5,864 nt of DNA from an uncultured Prevotellaceae bacterium (GCA_905202115.1 CAJKQZ010000154.1:1-5864); one strand, 5' to 3'. Positions 1-5,828 are shown, counted from the first letter of the stretch. Translations and numbers: made by a program. The notes: generated by a model from the letters alone, not told the origin.

Positions 1-80
1 AAATATGTCTGAGATATTTTAAAATATCTCAGACATATTTTGAATTATCTCAGAGGTAATTTTTCTTATGTCCCGAAGCA
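1..80. repeat. Intergenic palindromic repeat, copy 1 (perfect 40-bp palindrome plus tail)
   Basis: Positions 1-40 are an exact palindrome: the half AAATATGTCTGAGATATTTT (1-20) is followed by its reverse complement (21-40). A third half-site, TATCTC at 46-51, lies exactly 21 bp after the TATCTC at 25-30 and forms an imperfect small palindrome, TATCTC-A-GAGGTA (46-58). The tail continues as TTTTTCTTATGTCCCGAAG. Copies lie at 1538-1616 and 3917-3985 in the same orientation. The repeat may begin before the window. It could be a multi-site operator, a REP/MITE-like repeat or a structured transcript end, and the sequence does not decide between these. Confidence 0.8.
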
Positions 81-81
81 C

Positions 82-108
82 AAAAAATATCTGCCGGAAG
101 AGGGCAGA
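82..108 (-). terminator. Weak candidate terminator downstream of the hypothetical gene
   Basis: On the minus strand TCTGCC (108-103) pairs with GGCAGA (95-90) around a 7-nt loop and is followed by TATTTTTTG. A short GC stem followed by a T-run is terminator-like, and it faces the right way for the gene ending at 266. It lies about 160 nt beyond that stop codon and the stem has only 6 bp, so the call is tentative. It also sits just after the tail of repeat copy 1, so it may belong to the repeat. The rest of 109-265 is AT-rich and shows no supported gene or motif. Confidence 0.3.
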
Positions 109-265
109 AAATCGCTGTACAGATTTTACAATTGTTTACATTTCTATAATAGGGTGTTTTACAGATAAATTCATTTGATAATCTTTTCTTAATCCGAAAG
201 CGATTGTCTTATTTGCAGCTGTCTCTTTTTAGAAATTATTTCTGCTTTGCGACGTTATTCCTAAG

Positions 266-1036
266 TTACAGAAACAAATATGCAAGGCAAAGCAGTATGT
301 AACATATAGCAATCATTATAATGGTAAGTGGATTTATCCTTGCTCTGTGTATTTTGTGTCTTTTGTGCCGGCGGTGATGTCCGTATGGTGTACATGTGCG
401 CAGATAAAGACTGCTCGGCTGTGTTCCCGAATGGTCTTCGTTGTTGTATTCCATACGCCAGATATCTTTTCGCACTTCTTCTATTTCGCTGGTGTCTGCT
501 GTGCAGTGGAAATACTCCTGCCCTTTGAAATCTTTTTTCCATACTCCGATGTTCGTGTTACAATTTACCGAATATCGTATGGCATCGTCGGCGTTTTCGG
601 TATAAATGTCTGAGAGTACGGAGAATATCAGGTCTGCTGCGTTTTCGGAATCGCTGCTCAGGGGCATTTCGTACGTATGCAGGTTGTTGGGTTCATGAAA
701 TTCGGTTGACATGATTCCTTTTGAGTCGTCTTCTGTCGTAAATCTGAACCGACGCAAGGATTTGCGAGACAGAAAATCCTTATATAGTTTGTTGGGAAGC
801 ATTTCCGCGATTTTACCTTCTCCGTTGCGTATTACGGTATATTTCCACACGAAGATCTGAAACTTTACCTCGCCGTTGATTCCTTCGATATATGTTGTGC
901 TATCCTTTTGCGGAATCGGGCAGTCGTCTGTGACGGAGAGCTCGGTCATTACCTTCTTGTCGGGAAACCTCTGTTGCAATTTGTAGCTGAATCTCAGAAG
1001 TTTCTCTATATTCCTTTTCGATAAATTGAATTCCAT
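266..1036 (-). CDS. Hypothetical C-terminally membrane-anchored protein
   Basis: This is a 256-residue protein that I do not recognise. Residues 1-215 are soluble, with mixed helix and strand character: an N-terminal basic amphipathic stretch (SKRNIEKLLRFSYKLQQRF, 6-24), a hydrophobic strand-like segment (VKFQIFVWKYTVI, 57-69), a basic patch (RKSLRRFRF, 91-99) and an acidic C-terminal third. Residues 220-233 are dense in His, Arg and Lys. The last 21 residues (236-256, PLTIIMIAICY...) are a single hydrophobic segment that ends at the stop codon. There is no signal peptide. By the positive-inside rule the soluble part should be cytoplasmic, making this a tail-anchored inner-membrane protein (inference). 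The frame is open upstream to an ATG at 1129, but those 31 extra residues lie over the structured block at 1059-1230, so the ATG at 1036 (MEFNLSK) is preferred. It has no operon partner in the window. I saw no catalytic motif. Confidence 0.75.
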   Translation of the reverse strand: MEFNLSKRNIEKLLRFSYKLQQRFPDKKVMTELSVTDDCPIPQKDSTTYIEGINGEVKFQIFVWKYTVIRNGEGKIAEMLPNKLYKDFLSRKSLRRFRFTTEDDSKGIMSTEFHEPNNLHTYEMPLSSDSENAADLIFSVLSDIYTENADDAIRYSVNCNTNIGVWKKDFKGQEYFHCTADTSEIEEVRKDIWRMEYNNEDHSGTQPSSLYLRTCTPYGHHRRHKRHKIHRARINPLTIIMIAICYILLCLAYLFL

Positions 1037-1058
1037 TATTGAGGTAATAGGCGTATGT

Positions 1059-1230
1059 TCTTGTCTTACGGTTCCTGTGCAAGACATTCGGTTTATGAAA
1101 AAGTGCATGATGCAATAAGCATACTGCATGAAAAGCGTGGAACCTTATTGTTGCCCGTTCCACCCTCTGAGGTCTTCGAACTTACCCGATTTGTCGAAAC
1201 GAGCAACGAAGACCCCACGCCGTATGCAAC
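1059..1230. ncRNA. Candidate structured RNA or cis-regulatory leader
   Basis: This non-coding block is unusually rich in inverted repeats. GGTCTTCG (1171-1178) pairs with CGAAGACC (1207-1214), 8 bp. GTGGAAC (1137-1143) pairs with GTTCCAC (1157-1163), 7 bp. TGCATGATGC (1104-1113) pairs with GCATACTGCA (1119-1128) except for a 2x2 internal mismatch. TGTCTT (1062-1067) pairs with AAGACA (1081-1086). A competing fold pairs GCATAC (1119-1124) with GTATGC (1222-1227) and GCGTGG (1135-1140) with CCACGC (1215-1220), enclosing the 8-bp helix. The two folds exclude each other. If read on the minus strand, it is a leader just upstream of the gene starting at 1036. It could instead be an independent RNA on either strand. 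I recognise no Rfam family: RNase P, tmRNA and SRP signature motifs are absent. Confidence 0.4.
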
Positions 1231-1459
1231 AGCCTAATTATTCTGTGTGATAAACAGGATAAAAAGATTATAAAACATACCCATGAGCATCTATCGTTGC
1301 ATGGTTTCCTGACAAATCTTGAAGTGTTCGAAGTTTCAGAAGGCCAGAACCCTGCGCCAATAAACGCTTTTACTCTTTTTTAGTGCCCTCTTGCCGTCCT
1401 TCATGCTTGTAGAGGCGTGAAAACGGCGTGAGGATGTCAAACTGTACTGACAGTCTGTG

Positions 1460-1490
1460 CAAATGTAAGATTTTTTTCGTCTATAAAAAA
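1460..1490 (-). promoter_or_regulatory. Candidate Bacteroidetes sigma-AB type promoter facing the hypothetical gene
   Basis: On the minus strand TACATTTG (1467-1460) exactly matches the Bacteroidetes -7 consensus TAnnTTTG. An A-run precedes it and GCA follows, as is common for such promoters. The -33 region is only a T-run (1490-1485) about 17-19 nt upstream, so that half is weak. A start near 1453 would give the 266-1036 gene a leader of about 416 nt running through the structured block, or would make a separate small RNA. ACTGT-ACTG-ACAGT (1441-1454) is an inverted repeat at the predicted start. Between it and the structured block I see no credible gene. Confidence 0.45.
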
Positions 1491-1537
1491 CATTTGTAAA
1501 TCAAATATTCATAGATTGCCGGCTTACGGATACGAGA

Positions 1538-1616
1538 AAATATGTTGGAAATATTTTGAACTATACAGGAGATGATTTTTCTTACATTCCGAAACGTCAG
1601 AATCATTTGTCGGATT
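1538..1616. repeat. Intergenic palindromic repeat, copy 2 (degenerate, one 21-bp unit shorter)
   Basis: Positions 1538-1557 (AAATATGTTGGAAATATTTT) match the left half of copy 1 at 17 of 20 bases. Positions 1551-1616 then align without gaps to copy 1 positions 35-100, including ATATTTTGAA, ATTTTTCTTA and CCGAA. The offset to copy 1 changes from 1537 in the left half to 1516 in the tail, so this copy lacks exactly 21 bp. As a result the 40-bp palindrome is lost here. A separate hairpin, CGGATT/AATCCG (1611-1616 with 1625-1630), follows, much as a hairpin follows copy 1. This suggests an old, decayed copy of the same element. Confidence 0.65.
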
Positions 1617-1681
1617 TGTGCAATAATCCGGCTGCTGTTGTCATAGTATTCTTATATAAATTTTTTTGTGTGGCAGATACA

Positions 1682-1720
1682 AAAAGCCGTGTAGCGGAAA
1701 TATTCCGCTACACGGCTTTT
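1682..1720 (-). terminator. Rho-independent terminator of groS-groL
   Basis: An 18-bp perfect stem (1682-1699 with 1703-1720) closes a 3-nt loop. The core is GCCGTGTAGCGGAA and its complement. On the minus strand the stem ends in TTTTTG, 22 bp beyond the groL stop codon. The outer A:T pairs make it T-tailed on both strands, so it could also stop any rightward transcript. It is the only strong terminator in the window. Confidence 0.92.
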
Positions 1721-1742
1721 AATTGTTTATAGATGTGTCTTA

Positions 1743-3371
1743 TTACATCATGCCTCCCATTGCGGGGTTGGGCATGGGCATTTCGGGTTTCTCTTCTTTC
1801 TTGTCGCAGATAACGCATTCGGTGGTGAGGAACATTCCGGCTACGGAAGCTGCGTTTTCGAGAGCCACGCGGGTAACTTTGGCGGGATCGACCACACCTT
1901 GTTCGCGGAGGTCTGCAAATTCTTCGGTCTTGGCGTTATAACCGTAGTTACCTTCGCCTTCGCGTACCTTGTTTACGATAACAGCGCCTTCAAGACCGGC
2001 GTTGGAGCAGATCTGACGGAGAGGTTCTTCGATAGCGCGGCGAACAATAGCGATACCGGTAGTCTCATCGGCGTTGTCGCCGGTCATGCCTTCGAGCACT
2101 TTCTGCGCACGTATGTAAGCAACGCCGCCACCGGTTACTATGCCTTCCTCGATAGCCGCACGCGTTGCACAAAGTGCGTCGTCGCAACGGTCTTTCTTCT
2201 CTTTCTGTTCGGTTTCAGAAGCAGCGCCGACTTCGAGAACGCAAACGCCGCCCGAAAGTTTGGCAAGACGCTCCTGAAGTTTCTCTTTGTCGTAGGTGGA
2301 AGTGGTGTTGGCGAGCTCGTTCTTTATCTGGCCGATTCGCTCTGCGATGTTGTCTTTGTCGCCTGCGCCGTTAACGATTGTGGTTACGTCTTTGGTAACG
2401 GTTACCTTCTCTGCGCTTCCGAGCATTTCGATTGTAGCCTGCTCGAGTTTCAGACCTTTGTCTTCGCTTATTACTACTCCGCCGGTGAGGATTGCGATGT
2501 CTTCAAGCATTGCTTTGCGGCGGTCGCCGAATCCAGGAGCTTTCACAGCGCAGATCTTGAGCTGAGAGCGCAGACGGTTTACAACGAGAGTGGTGAGTGC
2601 CTCGGAGTCTACGTCTTCTGCGATAACGAGAAGAGGACGTCCGCTCTGTACGGCCGGCTCGAGGATAGGAAGGAAATCCTTGAGGCTCGAGATTTTCTTG
2701 TCGTATATGAGAATGTAGGGCTTCTCCATGATGCACTGCATTTTCTCTGCGTCGGTTACGAAATAGGGCGACAGGTAGCCGCGGTCGAACTGCATACCTT
2801 CTACGGTCTTGAGAACTGTGTCGCGACCTTTGGCGTCTTCAATGGTGATAACGCCATTAACGGATACTGCGCGCATTCCGTCGGCGATGAGTTTGCCGAT
2901 TTCTGCGTCGTTGTTTGCCGAAATTGTTGCTACCTGCTCGATTTTCTCGTAGCTCTGGTCTACTTTCTCTGCCTGGCTCTTGATTTCCTCAACCACAGCG
3001 GCTACAGCTTTGTCTATACCGCGTTTGATGTCGAGGGGATTTGCGCCGGCTGCAACGTTCTTCATTCCTTCGTGAAGAATAGCCTGAGTAAGCACGGTTG
3101 CAGTTGTCGTTCCGTCGCCTGCGTCGTCGCCGGTTTTGCTTGCCACGCTCTTTACGAGCTGTGCGCCTGCATTCTGGAAAGCGTTGTCGAGTTCTATTTC
3201 TTTTGCTACGGTTACGCCGTCCTTAGTAATGCGGGGTGCGCCGAATTTCTTGTCGATAACTACATTGCGTCCTTTCGGGCCGAGGGTTACCTTTACTGCG
3301 TTTGCCAATGCGTCGGCTCCTTGTTTGAGCAGTTCGCGGGCGTCGACATTATATTTTAATTCTTTTGCCAT
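1743..3371 (-). CDS. groL: Chaperonin GroEL (60 kDa, HSP60)
   Basis: This is the ATP-dependent cytoplasmic chaperonin that forms a tetradecamer and folds proteins under the GroES lid. It is a full-length 542 residues. The equatorial nucleotide site is intact: GPKGRNVVIDKKFGAP (31-46), DGVTVAKE (51-58), DGDGTTTATVL-type loop (86-94) and the catalytic Asp at about 398 (CDDAL). The family signature AAIEEGIVTGGG spans 405-416. The apical domain carries EGMQFDRGYLSPYF (191-204) and APGFGDRRKAML (278-289). The tail ends in NPAMGGMM, which keeps only one GGM unit, so it is shorter than the E. coli tail. There are eight cysteines, including CVIC (519-522), against three in E. coli. The start follows an A-rich stretch without a Shine-Dalgarno sequence, 43 bp after groS. 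It is co-transcribed with groS and ends at the hairpin at 1682-1720. Confidence 0.99.
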   Translation of the reverse strand: MAKELKYNVDARELLKQGADALANAVKVTLGPKGRNVVIDKKFGAPRITKDGVTVAKEIELDNAFQNAGAQLVKSVASKTGDDAGDGTTTATVLTQAILHEGMKNVAAGANPLDIKRGIDKAVAAVVEEIKSQAEKVDQSYEKIEQVATISANNDAEIGKLIADGMRAVSVNGVITIEDAKGRDTVLKTVEGMQFDRGYLSPYFVTDAEKMQCIMEKPYILIYDKKISSLKDFLPILEPAVQSGRPLLVIAEDVDSEALTTLVVNRLRSQLKICAVKAPGFGDRRKAMLEDIAILTGGVVISEDKGLKLEQATIEMLGSAEKVTVTKDVTTIVNGAGDKDNIAERIGQIKNELANTTSTYDKEKLQERLAKLSGGVCVLEVGAASETEQKEKKDRCDDALCATRAAIEEGIVTGGGVAYIRAQKVLEGMTGDNADETTGIAIVRRAIEEPLRQICSNAGLEGAVIVNKVREGEGNYGYNAKTEEFADLREQGVVDPAKVTRVALENAASVAGMFLTTECVICDKKEEKPEMPMPNPAMGGMM

Positions 3372-3414
3372 GATATTTCTTGGTTTTTAATTGTTGTTGT
3401 TTCGTTTTTGTTTT

Positions 3415-3687
3415 TTATCCGAGAACTGCGAGCACGTCGCTCTGACGCATGATGAGGTATTTCTCGTTGTCGAGTTCTATTTCGGTGCCGGAATATTTGC
3501 CGTAAAGCACTTTATCACCTTTTTTGAGAACCATTTCCTCGTCTTTGGTGCCGTTGCCTACTGCAAGCACTTCGCCCTGCAGGGGTTTCTCTTTTGCTGT
3601 GTCGGGAATGATGATTCCGCCGATAGTCTTCTCTTCTGCCTTTGCAGGAGCAATCAGAACTCTGTCTGCTAATGGTTTGATGTTCAT
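3415..3687 (-). CDS. groS: Co-chaperonin GroES (10 kDa)
   Basis: This is the heptameric lid of the GroEL chamber in the cytoplasm. The 90 residues match the usual Bacteroidales length. The protein starts MNIKPLADRVLIAPA. The mobile loop that docks on GroEL spans about residues 18-31 and contains the hydrophobic GGIII tripod motif (23-27). It is followed by PLQGEVLAVG (35-44), GDKVLYGKYSGTEIE (57-71) and the C-terminal YLIMRQSDVLAVLG. It is the first gene of the operon, with groL 43 bp downstream. The ATG at 3687 is preceded by AATTTTAAATTCATAAATC, typical of leaders lacking a Shine-Dalgarno sequence. Expression is probably driven by the -24/-12-like site at 3767-3782. I see no CIRCE inverted repeat, so HrcA control is not supported. 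Confidence 0.99.
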   Translation of the reverse strand: MNIKPLADRVLIAPAKAEEKTIGGIIIPDTAKEKPLQGEVLAVGNGTKDEEMVLKKGDKVLYGKYSGTEIELDNEKYLIMRQSDVLAVLG

Positions 3688-3766
3688 GATTTATGAATTT
3701 AAAATTATTGTTTTGTTGAATGTTCGGTTCGTTTTGTTCGTGCGGTTATATGCACGCCTGGTATAA

Positions 3767-3782
3767 TGCTAAAACCGTGCCA
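3767..3782 (-). promoter_or_regulatory. Sigma-54-like -24/-12 promoter of groS-groL
   Basis: The minus-strand sequence TGGCACGGTTTTAGCA matches the sigma-54 consensus TGGCAC-N5-TTGCW with one mismatch (TAGC for TTGC). It keeps the diagnostic GG-N10-GC spacing: GG at 3781-3780 and GC at 3769-3768. Transcription would start near 3757, giving a leader of about 70 nt before the groS ATG. No TAnnTTTG -7 box lies between here and groS on this strand. A small palindrome, CTGC-AAAA-GCAG (3785-3796), abuts the -24 side. Known sigma-54 promoters need an enhancer-binding activator, and the inverted repeat at 3814-3831 is a candidate site for one. Confidence 0.6.
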
Positions 3783-3813
3783 AACTGCAAAAGCAGCGGA
3801 ATGTTTTTTTACG

Positions 3814-3831
3814 CATGTCATTTCTGACATG
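3814..3831. promoter_or_regulatory. Inverted repeat upstream of the groS promoter (candidate operator or activator site)
   Basis: CATGTCA-TTTC-TGACATG has two perfect 7-bp arms. It extends by three more pairs (one of them G-T) if one base is bulged. Its centre is about 65 bp upstream of the predicted groS transcription start. On the minus strand it is followed by A rather than T, so it is not a terminator for leftward transcripts, and no gene ends nearby on the plus strand. The symmetry suggests binding of a dimeric regulator, which is an inference. Confidence 0.45.
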
Positions 3832-3916
3832 TCGCACGGAGTTTGCGGAGTGAAAAAAAACGCATTTTTTGCCGTTTCGCGAGGTTTATGAAAAACAGCG
3901 CATTCAGGGGTGGAAA

Positions 3917-3985
3917 AAATATGTCTGAGATATTTTAAATTATCTCAGACATATTTCAAAATATCTCAGAGATAATTTTAAAAAC
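3917..3985. repeat. Intergenic palindromic repeat, copy 3
   Basis: Two 16-bp perfect arms, AAATATGTCTGAGATA (3917-3932) and TATCTCAGACATATTT (3941-3956), flank TTTTAAAT. The whole 40 bp is a palindrome with a single mismatched pair (3933/3940). A third half-site, TATCTC (3962-3967), lies 21 bp after the one at 3941 and forms an exact small palindrome, TATCTC-A-GAGATA (3962-3974). The palindrome is nearly identical to copy 1 and in the same orientation, but the tail diverges after ATTTT. The copy lies between the divergent groS and transporter promoters, where no transcript needs terminating, so a DNA-level role or a mobile-repeat origin is more likely than terminator function. Confidence 0.8.
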
Positions 3986-4086
3986 AAACGGGAGCGTTTT
4001 CGTCAGTTTGGTTTTGTTGTTCTGTCAGGAAAACCTGCAATTTTGTCATGCCTTGCACGACCGCCTTTCTTGCGTGTATGTTTTTG

Positions 4087-4103
4087 CCATATATATAATA
4101 TGG
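4087..4103. promoter_or_regulatory. Inverted repeat, possible operator upstream of the transporter
   Basis: CCATAT-N5-ATATGG is a 17-bp inverted repeat located about 65-80 bp upstream of the candidate -7 box of the transporter gene. Such AT-rich symmetry can arise by chance, and I can name no regulator for it. Apart from this, the repeat at 3917-3985 and the -7 box at 4168, the stretch 3986-4273 shows no supported feature. Confidence 0.2.
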
Positions 4104-4167
4104 TGTGTTTTGTTGTATTTTCTTAAAAGTATGTGCCGCTGAATGGCCTGTAGAAAGTAAAAACGAT

Positions 4168-4175
4168 TAATTTTG
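4168..4175 (+). promoter_or_regulatory. Candidate -7 box of the sodium:solute symporter gene
   Basis: TAATTTTG exactly matches the Bacteroidetes -7 consensus TAnnTTTG and is followed by CA, as often seen. No convincing TTTG -33 box lies 19-21 bp upstream, where the sequence is GAATGGCCTG. A start near 4181 would give a leader of about 90 nt before the ATG at 4274. Confidence 0.4.
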
Positions 4176-4273
4176 CAGGCGCATGCCCCGTTTTACAGCG
4201 GGATGTCGTACGGTTTCGGGCTTGTTTTCAATTTTTCGTAGCCGGCTGGCCGGAATATTTTATACTCAAGTTA

Positions 4274-5734
4274 ATGAATGCTTATACTGCAATAATCGTT
4301 ATGGTGGCATATTTCGGTGTGCTGCTGCTTGTTTCGCGTTTTACGTCGAAGAGTTCCGATAATAATGCTTTCTTCCGCGGAAATCATCAGTCGCCCTGGT
4401 GGCTTGTGGCGTTCGGTATGATAGGCTCGTCTATTTCGGGAGCATCGTTTGTAAGTGTTCCAGGAATGGTAAGGGATGTAAATATGTCATACCTGCAGAT
4501 GTGCATAGGTTTTGTGCCGGGTTATATGCTTGTGGCTTTTGTGCTGCTGCCTATTTATTATAAGTTGCGTCTTACGAGTATCTACGATTATCTTAACCGG
4601 CGTTTCGGCGCGGCGAGCCACAAAACCGGCGCTTCGTTTTTCATAATAAGTAAGATGACGGGCGCTGCGGCGCGTCTTTATTTGGTTTGTCTCGTGCTGC
4701 AGCGCTTTGTGTTCGATCAGCTCGGTGTTCCTTACGAGGCTACGGTGGTTGTGACATTGTTGCTCACGTGGATGTATACGCGCAAGAGCGGAGTGCGCAC
4801 GCTCGTGTGGACCGACGCTTTGCAGACGCTGGCGCTGATTGTGGCGCTGTTCGCTGTCATATTTATTGTGGCGGGGCAGATGAACCTCGACGCGCGGGGA
4901 GTGGCGGATTTCGTGAGCCAAAGTCCGCATGGAAGGATTTTCGTGTTCGACGACTGGAAGAGCGGGCAGTTTTTCTGGAAAGAGTTTTTTGCCGGCATGT
5001 TCATAGTAGTGGTTATGACGGGTCTTGACCAGGATATGATGCAGAAAAACCTGTCGTGCAAAAACCTGCGCGATGCTCAGAAGGATATGACATGTTGCGG
5101 TTTTGCTTTTCTGCCCATGAACTTGCTTTTTCTTTCGTTGGGTGTGCTGCTCTACGGCTTTTGCGCGCAGCAGGGCATTGCTCTTCCCGAGCGTACCGAC
5201 GACCTATTGCCGTCGCTTGCCGTAGGAGGTTATCTTGGGGCATTCGTTCCTGTGCTTTTCATAATAGGAATTGTGGCTGCGGCTTTTTCAAGTGCCGACT
5301 CCGCACTTACGGCGTTGACTACGAGTTTTTGCATAGATATTATAGGAATAGAACGCAAGGGATATTCCAAAGAACGTGCCGTAAAGACCCGCCGTTACGT
5401 TCACGTGGGAGTTACGGTGGCTTTCGTGTTGTTTATCGTTGGCTTTAAGGCCTTGAATTCCACGAGTGTGATTGATGCTATTTATACAATGGCGTCGTAT
5501 ACCTACGGTCCGTTGCTCGGAATGTTTGTTTTCGGGCTTTTTACTAAAAAGAAGCCTGTTGACCGCTATGTGCCTTACCTGGCGATAGCTTCGCCGGTGG
5601 TGTGCTATGTTATTAATGTGCTGCTTGTGCGCCTGGCCGATTATCATTTCGGGTATGAACTGCTTTTGATTAACGGATTGTTTACGTTTGTAGGGCTTTT
5701 ACTGCTTTCGTTTAAGAAAAGAGCAACCGTGTAG
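4274..5734 (+). CDS. Sodium:solute symporter (SSS family) transporter
   Basis: This is an inner-membrane secondary transporter of the SSS family (LeuT-like fold) that uses the sodium gradient to import a small solute. Its 486 residues and about 13 hydrophobic segments fit the family. Segment 1 is at 3-22 and the last at about 461-480, ending in SFKKRATV. Family landmarks are GSSISGASFVSVPG (51-64, first core helix), GVRTLVWTDALQ (173-184, the typical VxWTDxxQ signature), TGLDQDMMQKNLSCKNLRDAQK-like loop (249-270) and AAAFSSADSALTA (335-347). The paired Ser 339-340 sit where the Na2 sodium ligands lie in characterised members. The substrate cannot be told from sequence: sugar, sialic acid, amino acid and carboxylate carriers share these motifs. 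The gene is divergent from groS and alone on its strand. The ATG at 4274 starts directly before the first membrane segment. No truncation is seen. Confidence 0.93.
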   Translation: MNAYTAIIVMVAYFGVLLLVSRFTSKSSDNNAFFRGNHQSPWWLVAFGMIGSSISGASFVSVPGMVRDVNMSYLQMCIGFVPGYMLVAFVLLPIYYKLRLTSIYDYLNRRFGAASHKTGASFFIISKMTGAAARLYLVCLVLQRFVFDQLGVPYEATVVVTLLLTWMYTRKSGVRTLVWTDALQTLALIVALFAVIFIVAGQMNLDARGVADFVSQSPHGRIFVFDDWKSGQFFWKEFFAGMFIVVVMTGLDQDMMQKNLSCKNLRDAQKDMTCCGFAFLPMNLLFLSLGVLLYGFCAQQGIALPERTDDLLPSLAVGGYLGAFVPVLFIIGIVAAAFSSADSALTALTTSFCIDIIGIERKGYSKERAVKTRRYVHVGVTVAFVLFIVGFKALNSTSVIDAIYTMASYTYGPLLGMFVFGLFTKKKPVDRYVPYLAIASPVVCYVINVLLVRLADYHFGYELLLINGLFTFVGLLLLSFKKRATV

Positions 5735-5828
5735 GCGGCTGTGCGCTTGTCTGGCGGAATGATAAAGAAATATTGTTTCCTGTGAAATTGGCGGTGCTTT
5801 TCCTTAGGGTTTTGCAGACAAAAACGGT

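Noticed and set aside
145..150. TATAAT on the plus strand
   Set aside because: This is an E. coli-type -10 box. The organism appears to use TAnnTTTG, and there is no rightward gene for it to serve.
328..613. Two overlapping plus-strand open frames opposite the hypothetical gene
   Set aside because: They overlap each other and the better-supported minus-strand frame, are short, and have no recognisable features.
1037..1129. Upstream start (ATG at 1129) for the hypothetical gene
   Set aside because: The extra 31 residues (MQYAYCIMHFF...) coincide with the hairpin block and do not look like a signal peptide joined to the protein. The ATG at 1036 gives a natural start.
1055..1237. 60-residue plus-strand open frame
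   Set aside because: It lies entirely over the block of inverted repeats, has no convincing promoter, and its translation has no coherent character. RNA structure explains the region better.
1899..3359. 486-residue open frame on the plus strand antisense to groL
   Set aside because: Its translation is rich in Cys, Phe, Val and Tyr without domain character. Long antisense frames are common opposite highly codon-biased chaperone genes, and groL itself is certain.
3688..3900. CIRCE element (TTAGCACTC-N9-GAGTGCTAA)
   Set aside because: TTAGCA occurs within the -12 region, but no matching GAGTGCTAA half-site is present on either strand of the groS upstream region.
1296..4040. 16-of-18 base match between minus-strand 1313-1296 and plus-strand 4023-4040 (TGTCAGGAAA...TGCAA)
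   Set aside because: A match of this quality between two places is expected about once by chance in a window of this size, and the flanks do not extend it.
4487..5448. Several open frames of 76-147 residues inside the transporter gene on both strands
   Set aside because: They are out-of-frame shadows of a gene with clear family motifs over its whole length.
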